A DNA stretch of 64,000 nt from positions 6,096 through 70,095 of the forward strand of contig CAUGTZ010000014.1 of assembly GCA_959602645.1 (NCBI GenBank), in the 5' to 3' direction. The position numbers and the translations under genes were made by a program. Below the pieces are notes generated by a model that saw only the letters and a program-made list of their open reading frames with translations, did not search any database and was not told the origin of the DNA. This document shows, one piece after another, positions 35,047 through 44,944 of this stretch (positions within the stretch are counted from its first letter, which is position 1; each line of letters starts with the position of its first letter). Source of the DNA: an uncultured Collinsella sp. GTDB taxonomy: Bacteria; Actinomycetota; Coriobacteriia; Coriobacteriales; Coriobacteriaceae.

Positions 35047-37774
35047 GAATCTCGATCTCCTCGGCGGGCAGGGTAAAACGGAAGACGGCCCCATGGGGGT
35101 GGTTGTCGCGAGCTTCGATGACGCCGCCATGCGCCTCCACGATGGAGCGGCAGAGCGACAGCCCAAGGCCGATGCTTCGACGCGAATCCACGGGCCGCGT
35201 ATTGCGTGAGGTGAAGAAGCGCTCAAAGATATGAGGCTTGTCGCAGTCTGCCACACCCGGCCCATCGTCTGCGACGTCCACCACGACGAACGCACCCTCG
35301 CGACGTGCGCTGATGGTGACAGTCGAGTCCTCGGGCGTGTATTTGAAGGCGTTCATGATGAGATTCGTAAGCACCTGCATGATGAGATGGACGTCGATGC
35401 GTACCAGCAGGATGTCGTCAGTGTGCTCGATGGTGACGGTACGTCCATGCGATGCTTGGGCGACATGGCTGAGGGCGGCCTCGATGACCTCGTCGATGAG
35501 CTCGGATGTGAAGTTGAGGCAAATGGTGCCATCCTCGACGCGTGTGATGGCGAGGAGGTTCTCCACGGTATCGATAAGCCAGAGGGAGTCGTCGTAGATG
35601 GCATCGGCAAGATCGCAGCGTTGTTCGAGGCTGAGCTTCTCGTCGCTCTTCCGAAGGATTGCCGCAGATCCGGATATAGCCGTGAGTGGTGTCCTCAAAT
35701 CGTGGCCGATGGAGCGCAAAAGGTTGGCGCGCAGCTGCTCGTTTTTCGCCAAGACCGCAGCCTCTTCGCGCTCTTGCGCCGCCCGGTCGCTTTCGAGCGC
35801 CAAGGCGCATTCGCCTACGATAGATAGGACGATCGAATGCTCGAAGGCTTCGATCTCGCGCCCCTCCAGGTCGATGCCGATGACGCCGAATACCTTGTCG
35901 CCGGTGCGAACCGCGAGGTAGAGGCAGCGCGCCTCGGGCAGGGTCCGCGTGCTTGCGCCCGCGCGTTTGTTGTTGGTGTAGGTCCAGGTTGCAACAGCGC
36001 GCTCGTAGTCGGTGAGCAGCGACGCGGATCGGTTTTCGGTGCCAGCGGACTCATAGAGCGTCTTGCCGAGCGTGCCGTGTTCGGCGGTGTAGAAGACCAC
36101 GTCGAGTTTTAGCAGTTTGATGAGTTGGTTCATGGCGACGCGGGCACACTCCTCCGCGCTATGGGCTTGCTGCAAGAGCTGGTTCGTTTCGAGGAGTACG
36201 CGCGTTTTGAATGCGTTCTCGGCGGAGGTACGGGCGTTGTCGGCGATGCGCGCAGTTAACTCGCCGGCGACCATAGCGGTAGCGAACATGATGCCGAACG
36301 TGACCAGATAGCTTCGGTCGTAGCTGGCGAGCGAAAACAGAGGCGTTACGAAGCAGAAGTTGTAAAGCACTACAGAGAGCACGCTCGATACGATCGTGCA
36401 GATACGCCCCGTCGTGGTGACGGCGGTCAGCAGGGCCGTGAGGATATAGAGGGATATGATGCTGGAATCGGCAAATCCCAGATGGCGGAAAGCCGTGCCG
36501 ATCGCTGTGGCGACAAGAGAGAGGGCCAGCGTGCGAAGCACGTTTCGGCTGCTGGGCGGCTGCAGGGCGAGCGCATGGCGGCGTCCTTTGGGTCGGGAGG
36601 GCGGAGTCGACTGGTCTGGAATGATGTAAATGTCGAGGTTCGGGGCGAATGTTATGAGCTGTTCTACGAGAGATTTGCGGCCAAAGAGGGCCTGACGGAC
36701 GCTGCTGTGCTCGCCCGTGCGCCCCATGACGATCTTCGAAATACCCGACAGGCGTGCGAACTCGGAGATCTGAAACGCGACGTCGTCGCCATAGACGGTT
36801 TCCATATGTGCTCCGAGCTGCTCGGCTAGGGCGATATTGTCTGCAAGCTTGGCGCGCTCATCATCGCTCATGGCTTGCGTGCGCGGGCTCTCTACGAACA
36901 GGGCGACGAGCTCGCTGCGAAACGCTTTCGCCATGCGTGCGGCGGCACGGACGATGCGGGGATTGGTCGGCGCCGGGGAGACACAGACTAAGATACGCTC
37001 CCTGGTGTAGTAGTCACGGTTTCCCAGCACGCGTGCGGCGTCTGTGAGGTGGCCGGTGCGATCGGCGCAGCGGCGCAGCGCGATTTCTCGGAGTGCGGTG
37101 AGGTTCTCGACGGTAAAAAAATGCTGTTGCGCTCGCTCGGCTTGTGCGGGACGGTAGACGAGGCCGGCGCGAAGGCGCTCAAGTAGGTCTTCGGGCTCTA
37201 TGTCAACGAGCTCGACCTGGTCGGCATCATCGAAGATGCGGTCGGGGATTCGTTCGCTCACGACAACGCCGGTGATGGATGCAACCATGTCGTTTAGGCT
37301 CTCGATATGCTGAACGTTCACAGTCGTATAGACGTCGATGCCTGCATGTAGAAGTTCCTCGACGTCTTGATAACGTTTGTCGTGGCGAGACCCCGGCGCA
37401 TTCGTATGGGCGAGCTCGTCGACAAGGATGAGCTGAGGGGCGCGTTCGATAGCCGCATCTAGATCGAACTCGCTGAGCGCAATGCCGTTGTGCTCAGCGA
37501 GTTTACAGGGCACGTTCTCAAGCCCTTGTGCAAGATGGGCAGTTGCCGGACGTTCGTGCGGCTCGATGTATCCCGCGACGACGTCGACACCTCGCCGCTT
37601 GGCGGCGTGGGCGGCTTGAAGCATCGCATAGGTTTTGCCTGCACCAGCAGCGTAGCCAAAGAAAATCTTGAGGTGTCCCCGGCTGGTTCGAGCGTCATCG
37701 GCGGCCTCGTCTTTCTCAATTGCCTTGAGGATGAGGTCTGGATTGACGCGAGTGTCCGATGCGTCGCGCTGCAT
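35039..37774 (-). CDS. kdpD: Potassium sensor kinase KdpD
   Basis: 911-residue sensor kinase. N-terminal KdpD domain with Walker A FGYAAGAGKTYAML and Walker B-type LILVDELAHTNAPGSRHDKR, a Usp-like domain (about 220-340), four close membrane helices (about 390-490), a GAF-like region, H-box RSIGHDLRTPLTAISG, and HATPase motifs NLIMNAFKYT and SIGLGLSLCRSIV. Start at 37774 (ATG before QRDASDTRVN) has AAAGG upstream. Co-transcribed with kdpE, divergent from kdpF. Confidence 0.95.
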   Translation of the reverse strand: MQRDASDTRVNPDLILKAIEKDEAADDARTSRGHLKIFFGYAAGAGKTYAMLQAAHAAKRRGVDVVAGYIEPHERPATAHLAQGLENVPCKLAEHNGIALSEFDLDAAIERAPQLILVDELAHTNAPGSRHDKRYQDVEELLHAGIDVYTTVNVQHIESLNDMVASITGVVVSERIPDRIFDDADQVELVDIEPEDLLERLRAGLVYRPAQAERAQQHFFTVENLTALREIALRRCADRTGHLTDAARVLGNRDYYTRERILVCVSPAPTNPRIVRAAARMAKAFRSELVALFVESPRTQAMSDDERAKLADNIALAEQLGAHMETVYGDDVAFQISEFARLSGISKIVMGRTGEHSSVRQALFGRKSLVEQLITFAPNLDIYIIPDQSTPPSRPKGRRHALALQPPSSRNVLRTLALSLVATAIGTAFRHLGFADSSIISLYILTALLTAVTTTGRICTIVSSVLSVVLYNFCFVTPLFSLASYDRSYLVTFGIMFATAMVAGELTARIADNARTSAENAFKTRVLLETNQLLQQAHSAEECARVAMNQLIKLLKLDVVFYTAEHGTLGKTLYESAGTENRSASLLTDYERAVATWTYTNNKRAGASTRTLPEARCLYLAVRTGDKVFGVIGIDLEGREIEAFEHSIVLSIVGECALALESDRAAQEREEAAVLAKNEQLRANLLRSIGHDLRTPLTAISGSAAILRKSDEKLSLEQRCDLADAIYDDSLWLIDTVENLLAITRVEDGTICLNFTSELIDEVIEAALSHVAQASHGRTVTIEHTDDILLVRIDVHLIMQVLTNLIMNAFKYTPEDSTVTISARREGAFVVVDVADDGPGVADCDKPHIFERFFTSRNTRPVDSRRSIGLGLSLCRSIVEAHGGVIEARDNHPHGAVFRFTLPAEEIEIHE

Positions 37775-38018
37775 AGCGTAGCCTTTCTGAAACGTTGCCC
37801 ATGCGTGCATACGCGGTGAGGACGCCACTGTATGCTCGCGAGGTCGAGTATAGGCGCACTGCAGCCGCAATAGTGCTTTCTACCTGCATCTTTACGGCAT
37901 CTTAAGGTCGTGAGCCCCGGCCCTCACGCCTCTTTAATCTCTAGAAGCGTTTACTGTCCCCAGGCGCTTGCGAGAGCAGGCGTCCGAGACATCGGACCGC
38001 GCGTGAAAGGGGCGGTAA

Positions 38019-38105
38019 ATGAACATCCTCATTCCCATCATCGGAGTCGTCTGCATTGGACTCCTTATCTATTACATCTACATTCTGATGAGGAGTGATT
38101 CGTAA
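38019..38105 (+). CDS. kdpF: KdpF, small KdpFABC subunit
   Basis: 28-residue single-helix peptide, MNILIPIIGVVCIGLLIYYI and so on, with GAAAGGGG 6 bp upstream and its stop 3 bp before kdpA. Size, hydrophobicity and place match KdpF, which stabilises the Kdp complex. The 244-bp gap between kdpD and kdpF must hold both divergent promoters; it also contains a GTGAG/CTCAC palindrome near 37909. Confidence 0.85.
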   Translation: MNILIPIIGVVCIGLLIYYIYILMRSDS

Positions 38106-38108
38106 ACT

Positions 38109-39932
38109 ATGGACGCTGCGATTCAGTACATCTTGTACTTTGCCGTGCTCGTCGTCCTGGCCGTTCCGCTCGGTCGGTTCATGGCCCATATCATGGATGG
38201 TGAGCATACGTTCCTGTCGCCTGTGATTGCTCCTGTGGAGCGTGGCGTCTATCGTCTGCTTCGCATCGACGCGGCAGAGCAGATGGGGTGTAGGCGCTAC
38301 CTGGCGAGCGTGCTGGTCTTTTCGGGGATCGGCCTCGTGGTCCTTGTGGCACTTCAAGCGCTTCAGTCCTTCTTGCCAGGCAATCCCCAGCACCTGCCGG
38401 GTGTGCCATGGGACCTGTCGTTCAATACGGCTGCTTCCTTCATAACCAACACCAACTGGCAGTCCTACTCCGGCGAGACCACCCTGTCCTACCTTGTGCA
38501 GTTCATGGGTCTCACCGTGCAGAACTTCGTTTCCGCTGGCACCGGTATCGCGGTCATGTTCGCGCTGATTCGTGGCTTCCGTCAGGTCAAGGAGCAGAGC
38601 TTGGGTTCCTTCTGGGTCGACCTCACCCGCACCGTCCTGTATGTGCTCATCCCGCTGAACCTCGTGTTCGGCATCTGCCTGGCTGCCGGTGGCGTCATCT
38701 CCAACTTCCAGCCGGCTCAGAAGGCTGAGCTCGTAGAGCCCGTCGCCGTCCAGCCTAATGCAGACGGCGGCTGGAGCGTCCTCGACGGCGCCCAGATCGA
38801 GGGCGACACGGTCAAGGTCGACGGCAAGGTTGTCGAGGGCGCGCGCGTGGTCACCGAGCAGTTCCTGCCCCAGGGGCCTGCGGCTCCTCAGGTCGCCATC
38901 AAGCAGTCCGGAACCAACGGCGGCGGCTTCTTCGGCGTGAACTCCGCCCATCCGTATGAGAACCCCAGTGCCTTCACCAACATCATCGAGATGACCAGCC
39001 TGCTGCTGATCCCGGCTGCCTGCTGCTTCACCTTCGGTATCGGCGTCAAGAACACCAAGCAGGGCAAGGCCATCTTTGCCGCCATGTTCATCCTGCTGGT
39101 GATCTTCACCGGCATCATCGCCGTCAACGAGCATGCGGGCACCCCGCAGCTGGCCGATGGCGGAGCGGTCAATATCGAGATGACCGACGGCCAAGCCGGC
39201 GGCAACATGGAGGGCAAGGAGAGCCGCTTCGGTATCGTCACCTCCTCCACGTGGTCGGCTTACACCACCGCCGCTTCCAACGGCTCGGTTAACTCCATGC
39301 ACGACTCCTACACCCCGCTGGGCGGTTTTGTCCAGATGCTCCAGATGGCTCTGGGCGAGGTTGTCTTCGGCGGCGTGGGCTGCGGCCTGTACGGCATGAT
39401 CGGCTTCGCCATCCTCACAGTGTTCATCGCCGGCCTTATGGTCGGCCGCACGCCCGAGTTCCTGGGCAAGAAGATCGAGCCGGGCGAGATGCGCTGGGCA
39501 GTTGTCCTGTGCCTGGCAACTCCGTTTGCCATTCTGGTGTGCTCGGCCATCGCCTGCATGGTGCCCGGTCTTGCCGACCAGCTCAACAATGGTGGCGCGC
39601 ACGGCTTCTCCGAGGTGCTGTATGCCTTCACCTCATGCGGCGGCAACAACGGCTCGGCGTTTGCAGGTATGAACTGCAACATTCCCTGGATCAACGTCAT
39701 GCTCGGCCTCGAGATGCTGTTCGCCCGCTTCATGCCCATCATCGGTACGCTGGCTATCGCCGGCTCGCTGGCCAAGAAGGGTAAGGTCGCCGAGAGCGCC
39801 GGTACCCTGTCTACCACCAACGGCATGTTCGTATTCCTGCTCGTGTTCATCGTTCTGCTGATCGGTGCCCTGAGCTTCTTCCCGGCCCTGGCGCTTGGCC
39901 CCGTTGCCGAGTTCTTCCAGATGATTGCGTAA
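38109..39932 (+). CDS. kdpA: Potassium-binding and translocating subunit KdpA
   Basis: Channel-like subunit of the Kdp pump, 607 residues and about ten helices. Selectivity-filter regions are visible, for example TNTNWQSYSGETTLSYLVQ and GTNGGGFFGVNSAHPYENP. The insert at about residues 205-255 (QPNADGGWSVLDGAQIEGD region) is longer than in E. coli KdpA (557 residues). The kdpB ribosome site overlaps its stop. Confidence 0.95.
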   Translation: MDAAIQYILYFAVLVVLAVPLGRFMAHIMDGEHTFLSPVIAPVERGVYRLLRIDAAEQMGCRRYLASVLVFSGIGLVVLVALQALQSFLPGNPQHLPGVPWDLSFNTAASFITNTNWQSYSGETTLSYLVQFMGLTVQNFVSAGTGIAVMFALIRGFRQVKEQSLGSFWVDLTRTVLYVLIPLNLVFGICLAAGGVISNFQPAQKAELVEPVAVQPNADGGWSVLDGAQIEGDTVKVDGKVVEGARVVTEQFLPQGPAAPQVAIKQSGTNGGGFFGVNSAHPYENPSAFTNIIEMTSLLLIPAACCFTFGIGVKNTKQGKAIFAAMFILLVIFTGIIAVNEHAGTPQLADGGAVNIEMTDGQAGGNMEGKESRFGIVTSSTWSAYTTAASNGSVNSMHDSYTPLGGFVQMLQMALGEVVFGGVGCGLYGMIGFAILTVFIAGLMVGRTPEFLGKKIEPGEMRWAVVLCLATPFAILVCSAIACMVPGLADQLNNGGAHGFSEVLYAFTSCGGNNGSAFAGMNCNIPWINVMLGLEMLFARFMPIIGTLAIAGSLAKKGKVAESAGTLSTTNGMFVFLLVFIVLLIGALSFFPALALGPVAEFFQMIA

Positions 39933-39948
39933 AGGAGGGCGCAGATTT

Positions 39949-42009
39949 ATGACTATGCAAAAAGACATGATGGGCCGCGCGGTCCGCGACTCGTTTGCCA
40001 AGCTGGACCCTCGCGTCCAGATTCAAAACCCGGTCATGTTCCTGGTGTGGCTTTCAGCCGTCATGACCTCCGTCCTGGTCGTCGCTTCCATCTTCGGTGT
40101 GCGGGACGCGGGTGTGCCCACCTACTATGTGGTCGCCATCGCGGTCATCCTGTGGCTCACCGACCTGTTCTCGAACTTCGCCGAGGCGTTTGCCGAGGGC
40201 CGCGGTAAGGCTCAGGCTGATTCTCTGCGTGCGGCCAAGAAGGATGTCGAGGCCCATCGCATCGAGTCCGTTGAGGACAAGGAGCACTTCACCGTCGTTC
40301 CCGGCACCGAGCTCACGCGCGGCGACCTGGTGATCGTACGCGCCGGCGAGCAGATTCCCGGCGACGGCGACGTCATCGAGGGCGCTGCCTCCGTTGACGA
40401 GTCCGCCATCACCGGCGAGTCCGCCCCCGTGGTCCGCGAGGCCGGCGGCGACCGCTCTGCCGTTACCGGCGGTACCACGGTGCTGTCCGACTGGATCATC
40501 GTCAAGATCTCCAGTGAGCCCGGCCAGAGCTTCCTGGACAAGATGATCGCGATGGTCGAGGGTGCCGCGCGCAAGAAGACCCCTAACGAGATCGCTCTGG
40601 AGATCTTCCTGGTGGCCCTTTCCATCGTCTTTATTCTGGTCACGCTGGCCCTGTATTGTTACTCCTGCTTCTCGGTCGGTCTTAACGACATGGTCAACCC
40701 CACGGCCGTGACCACGCTCGTGGCGCTGCTCGTGTGCCTGGCTCCCACTACCATCGGCGCCCTTCTGTCCGCCATCGGCATCGCCGGCATGAGCCGTCTG
40801 AACGAGGCCAACGTGCTGGCCATGTCTGGCCGCGCCATCGAGGCCGCCGGCGACGTCGACATCCTCATGCTCGACAAGACCGGCACCATCACCCTGGGTA
40901 ACCGCCAAGCCGCCGAGTTCATCCCGGTCGACGGCGTCGATCCCGCGGAGCTGGCCGATGCCGCCCAGCTTTCCTCGCTGGCCGACGAGACCCCCGAGGG
41001 CCGTTCCATCGTCGTGCTCGCCAAGGAGCAGTTCGGTCTGCGCGGCCGCACGCTCGAGGATAAGGGCATGGAGTTCATCCCGTTCACCGCGGCAACGCGT
41101 ATGTCCGGCGTGAACTACGAGGGCAATGAGATCCGCAAGGGCGCTGCCGATTCCGTGCGCACCTATCTGGAGGCAGCCGGCGGCGTGTTCTCCCAGGAGT
41201 GCGAAGAGGCCGTCGAACGCATCGCCAAGGCCGGCGGCACCCCGCTGGTCGTGACCAAGAACTGCCGCGTGCTGGGCGTTGTGTACCTCAAGGACATCAT
41301 CAAGTCCGGCGTTAAGGAGAAGTTCGCCGACCTGCGCAAGATGGGCATCAAGACCATCATGGTGACGGGCGACAATCCGCTCACCGCCGCGGCAATCGCC
41401 GCCGAGGCCGGCGTTGACGACTTCCTGGCCGAGGCCACCCCTGAAGGCAAACTCGAGAAGATCCGCGAGTTCCAGCGTGAGGGTCACCTGGTCGCCATGA
41501 CCGGCGACGGCACCAACGACGCGCCCGCTCTGGCCCAGGCCGACGTCGCCGTGGCCATGAACACGGGCACCCAGGCTGCCAAGGAGGCCGGCAACATGGT
41601 CGACCTCGACTCCAGCCCCACCAAGCTCATCGAGGTCGTGCGTATTGGCAAGCAGCTGCTCATGACCCGCGGCTCGCTCACGACCTTCTCGGTGGCCAAC
41701 GACGTGGCGAAGTACTTCGCTATCATCCCGGCCCTGTTCTCGCCGATCTATTCGGGACTGGGCGCCCTCAACATCCTGAGCCTCACCAACCCGTTGACGG
41801 CCGTGCTGTCCGCCATCATCTACAACGCGCTGGTCATCGTCGCGCTAATTCCGGCGGCTCTCAAGGGCGTCAAGTACCGCGAGGTTCCATCCGGCCAGCT
41901 GTTGACCCATAACCTGCTGGTGTGGGGTCTGGGCGGCATCGTGGCGCCGTTCGTATTCATCAAGATTATCGACATGCTGCTGGCCTTGTTCGGCATTGGC
42001 ATGATGTAG
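39949..42009 (+). CDS. kdpB: Potassium-transporting P-type ATPase subunit KdpB
   Basis: ATP-hydrolysing subunit, 686 residues. Actuator TGES motif in ITGESAPV, phosphorylated Asp309 in LMLDKTGTITLGN, nucleotide domain, and hinge motif MTGDGTNDAPALAQADV. Start at ATG 39949 is set by AAAGGAGG at 39931-39938. Operon with kdpA and kdpC. Confidence 0.96.
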   Translation: MTMQKDMMGRAVRDSFAKLDPRVQIQNPVMFLVWLSAVMTSVLVVASIFGVRDAGVPTYYVVAIAVILWLTDLFSNFAEAFAEGRGKAQADSLRAAKKDVEAHRIESVEDKEHFTVVPGTELTRGDLVIVRAGEQIPGDGDVIEGAASVDESAITGESAPVVREAGGDRSAVTGGTTVLSDWIIVKISSEPGQSFLDKMIAMVEGAARKKTPNEIALEIFLVALSIVFILVTLALYCYSCFSVGLNDMVNPTAVTTLVALLVCLAPTTIGALLSAIGIAGMSRLNEANVLAMSGRAIEAAGDVDILMLDKTGTITLGNRQAAEFIPVDGVDPAELADAAQLSSLADETPEGRSIVVLAKEQFGLRGRTLEDKGMEFIPFTAATRMSGVNYEGNEIRKGAADSVRTYLEAAGGVFSQECEEAVERIAKAGGTPLVVTKNCRVLGVVYLKDIIKSGVKEKFADLRKMGIKTIMVTGDNPLTAAAIAAEAGVDDFLAEATPEGKLEKIREFQREGHLVAMTGDGTNDAPALAQADVAVAMNTGTQAAKEAGNMVDLDSSPTKLIEVVRIGKQLLMTRGSLTTFSVANDVAKYFAIIPALFSPIYSGLGALNILSLTNPLTAVLSAIIYNALVIVALIPAALKGVKYREVPSGQLLTHNLLVWGLGGIVAPFVFIKIIDMLLALFGIGMM

Positions 42010-42021
42010 ACGGAGGTTTGT

Positions 42022-42612
42022 ATGTTCAAAGGTATCGCATCGCGCGCACTTGGCGTGTTCGCGCTGTTTACCATCGTCTGCGGCCTGGGATACACGCTCG
42101 TGGTGACCGGCGTCGTGCAGCTTGCGTTTCCGTACCAGGCGAACGGATCGCTTATTACGGTCGACGGCAAGGTTGTGGGTTCCGAGCTCATCGGCCAGAA
42201 CTTCGATGACGAAGCCCACATGTGGGGTCGTATCCAGAACGTGTCAATTGTCGAAGGCGAAGACGGCGAGCTCATGGCGTATGGTGCCCCGTCCAACCTG
42301 TCCCCGGCGAGTGAGAAGTATCGGCAGCTTGTGGATGCGCGCGTGAAGAAGATTCGCGCCGCCAACTCCGATGCCGATATGGACGCTGTGCCCGTCGACC
42401 TGGTGACGTGTTCGGGGTCCGGCCTCGACCCGGAGATCTCTCCGGATGCCGCCGAGTACCAGGTCCCGCGCCTTGCCAAGGCCACGGGCAAGAGCGAAGA
42501 CGAGGTGCGCGAGATCATCGCCCAGTGCACCAAGGGCCGTTTCCTCGGCGTGTTCGGCGAGCCCACGGTTAACGTGCTCAAGGTGAACCTTATGCTGGAC
42601 GGCGCGCTGTAA
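42022..42612 (+). CDS. kdpC: Kdp complex subunit KdpC
   Basis: 196-residue single-helix periplasmic-facing subunit that raises ATP affinity. N-terminal helix about 12-33, SELIGQNF, DLVTCSGSGLDPEISPDAAE and GRFLGVFGEPTVNVLKVNL are diagnostic. Preceded by GGAGG. It ends 20 bp before the right-hand 115-bp repeat, whose hairpin and T-run probably terminate the operon. Confidence 0.95.
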   Translation: MFKGIASRALGVFALFTIVCGLGYTLVVTGVVQLAFPYQANGSLITVDGKVVGSELIGQNFDDEAHMWGRIQNVSIVEGEDGELMAYGAPSNLSPASEKYRQLVDARVKKIRAANSDADMDAVPVDLVTCSGSGLDPEISPDAAEYQVPRLAKATGKSEDEVREIIAQCTKGRFLGVFGEPTVNVLKVNLMLDGAL

Positions 42613-42632
42613 GTGAGGGAGTGGCGGATGAG

Positions 42633-42747
42633 GGCATGACTGACTATCTGAGCCCTCAATTCCACCCCGCCCATCGGTTGCGGTGAAATACGGACTGTTT
42701 TGGCTGTCAAAAGTCTCATCTACTCCGTATTCCACCGCAACTTTTTT
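42633..42747 (+). repeat. 115-bp kdp-flanking repeat, right copy; terminator of kdpFABC
   Basis: Hairpin GTTGCGGTGAAATAC (42677-42691) / GTATTCCACCGCAAC (42727-42741) followed by seven T in total (the run goes just past the element). Same orientation as 34217-34331. A right-half fragment (CCGTATTTCACAGCAACTT) also appears at 46913. Confidence 0.85.
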
Positions 42748-42860
42748 GTGAGGGTCGGGATTGAAGGTGGGGAGTGCGAGCGAGTGCGAATGCGGCGGAT
42801 ACTGATACGATAAGTACGTTAGTAACTGCCGCCGAGCGGCTCAAACGAAAGGAAGCCTGC

Positions 42861-44810
42861 ATGGAGTCTTCTGCCTATCCAATGCTCTTTAGCCCGATCA
42901 AGGTCGGTACGACCGAGGTCAAGAACCGCGTCTTTATGCCGCCAGTGTCAACCAACCTGGCCGATCATGGCTATGTGACCGACGACTTGGTCGATCATTA
43001 CCGCGCCCGCGCCAAGGGCGGCGTGGGCCTCATCATCACCGAGGTCGTGACGGTCGAGCCCACCTATACCTATCTGCCGGGTGACATGTGCTGCTACGAC
43101 GACACGTTTATCCCCGGCTGGGAAAAGCTCGCCGCGGCCGTCCACGAGTACGGCTGCAAGATCATGCCGCAGCTCTTCCACCCCGCCTACATGGCCTTTA
43201 ACATTCCAGGCACGCCGCGCCTGATCGCCCCGTCCTTTGTGGGCCCGTCCTATGCCCGCGAGGCACCGCGTCCCATCACGGTTGACGAGATCCACGAGCT
43301 CACGCATCAGTTCGGCGACGCTGCCGTGCGTATGCAGAAGGCCGGCGTCGATGGCGTCGAGGTCCATGCGGCGCACGCCCACGGTATGCTCGGCGGCTTT
43401 TTGACTCCGCTCTACAACAAGCGTACCGACGAGTACGGCGGCTCGCTCGACGCCCGCATGCGCTTCCTGCTCGAGGTCATCGCCGAGATTCGCGAGCGCT
43501 GCGGCAAGGACTTCATTATCGACGTCCGTATCTCGGGCGACGAGTACACCGATGGCGGCCTGACCCTCAACGACATGATCTACGTCTCGCGTCGCCTGGA
43601 GAAGGCCGGCGTCGACATGATTCATGTGTCGGGCGGCACCACCATCAAGCGTGGCTCCGCAATTCCCGCCGCCGGTACGCAGCAGGCCTCGCATGCCGCC
43701 TGCTCGCGCGAGATTAAGAAGCACGTCAACATTCCCGTTGCCACGGTCGGCCGCATCAACGAGGCCTGGATCGCCGAGGAGCTGATCGAGGACGGCGCCG
43801 CCGACATCTGCATGATGGGCCGCGCCAATCTGTGCGATGCCGAGTTCTGCAATAAGGCGGCTGCCGGCAACGCCGACGAGATCCGTCCCTGCATCGGCTG
43901 CCTGCGCTGCCTGAACGGCATCATGTTTGGCAAGCGCATCTCCTGCACCGTCAACCCGGACGTCGAGCGCGACGAGGCCGGCTACGAGCCTGCCGCCGAG
44001 GCCAAGAACGTGCTCGTCGTGGGCGCCGGTCCCGCTGGCATGGAGGCGGCCTACATTGCCGCCAAGCGCGGCCATAACGTGGTGCTCGTGGATAAGCAGG
44101 ACGAACCGGGCGGCGAGATGCGCATCGCGGCCGTTCCGCCGGCAAAGCAGGAGCTCACTCGTGTGATCAAGTACCAGTACCGTCGCCTGGCCGAGGCCGG
44201 CGTCACGTGCGTATTTGGCACTGAGCTTACTGCCGAGGACATTCAGCGTGACTACGCCGGCTACGAGGTCGTCCTAGCTTATGGCGCCGAGCCCATCGCT
44301 CCGGCCTTCATGCAGGGCTTTAAGCAGGTTATGACGGCTGACGACCTGTTGGGCGGCAAGGCTTTTCCGGGCAAGAAGATCGTCATCGTGGGCGGCGGCA
44401 CCGTCGGCTGCGAGACGGCCGATTACCTGGCCCCGTTGGTCAACGACCTGTCGCCGGCCAATCGCGATGTCACCGTCATCGAGATGACCAAGACGCTCGC
44501 CGCCAACGAGGGCGGTGCCGGCCGCGCGGTGCTCATCACGCGCATGCTCTCCAAGGGTGTCCACGTGCTGACTGAGGCCAAGGTGACCGAGATTACCGAG
44601 GATGCTATCAGCTACGAGAAGGACGGCGAGGTCCACACCATCACCGGTGCCGATACGCTGGTGCTTGCCATGGGCTATCGTCCCAATACCAAGCTGGCAG
44701 ACGACCTGGCTGCAGCCGGTGTTGCCACCCACGTGCTGGGCGATGCCAACAAGTGCGGTAACATTCGCGACGCCATCGGCGATGGCTACAAGGTTGCCTG
44801 CGAGCTCTAG
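42861..44810 (+). CDS. FMN/FAD/4Fe-4S oxidoreductase of the old-yellow-enzyme / 2,4-dienoyl-CoA reductase family
   Basis: 649 residues. The N-terminal TIM barrel binds FMN (FSPIKVGTTEVKNRVFMPP; VHAAHAHGMLGGFLTPLYN; DEYGGSLDARMRFLLE). A 4Fe-4S cluster is held by Cys344, Cys347, Cys350 and Cys362. The C-terminal FAD/NAD(P) domain has VVGAGPAGMEAAYIAA and IVGGGTVGCETADYL. Relatives reduce enoates, 2,4-dienoyl-CoA or bile-acid enones (BaiCD/BaiH); substrate cannot be chosen from sequence. Start at 42861 follows GAAAGGAAG. Single gene. Confidence 0.88.
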   Translation: MESSAYPMLFSPIKVGTTEVKNRVFMPPVSTNLADHGYVTDDLVDHYRARAKGGVGLIITEVVTVEPTYTYLPGDMCCYDDTFIPGWEKLAAAVHEYGCKIMPQLFHPAYMAFNIPGTPRLIAPSFVGPSYAREAPRPITVDEIHELTHQFGDAAVRMQKAGVDGVEVHAAHAHGMLGGFLTPLYNKRTDEYGGSLDARMRFLLEVIAEIRERCGKDFIIDVRISGDEYTDGGLTLNDMIYVSRRLEKAGVDMIHVSGGTTIKRGSAIPAAGTQQASHAACSREIKKHVNIPVATVGRINEAWIAEELIEDGAADICMMGRANLCDAEFCNKAAAGNADEIRPCIGCLRCLNGIMFGKRISCTVNPDVERDEAGYEPAAEAKNVLVVGAGPAGMEAAYIAAKRGHNVVLVDKQDEPGGEMRIAAVPPAKQELTRVIKYQYRRLAEAGVTCVFGTELTAEDIQRDYAGYEVVLAYGAEPIAPAFMQGFKQVMTADDLLGGKAFPGKKIVIVGGGTVGCETADYLAPLVNDLSPANRDVTVIEMTKTLAANEGGAGRAVLITRMLSKGVHVLTEAKVTEITEDAISYEKDGEVHTITGADTLVLAMGYRPNTKLADDLAAAGVATHVLGDANKCGNIRDAIGDGYKVACEL

Positions 44811-44884
44811 TTAACCCTTTGTTGCGTGGGGGCCAGGTTACTTTGCGCTAAGTTGATGCATGTAAACCTGACCCCATTGCACCA

Positions 44885-44925
44885 TTTGATAAAACGCAAG
44901 CGCTCGCTGCCTGCGTTTTATCAAA
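44885..44925. terminator. Bidirectional hairpin after the oxidoreductase gene
   Basis: TTTGATAAAACGCA (44885-44898) pairs perfectly with TGCGTTTTATCAAA (44912-44925). A-rich and T-rich ends on both sides suit a terminator working in both directions. Confidence 0.65.
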
Positions 44926-44944
44926 GAAAGATTATTGTCGAGCC

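Noticed and set aside
39925..39948. Upstream TTG start for kdpB
   Set aside because: The AAAGGAGG at 39931-39938 lies inside this extension and points to ATG 39949.
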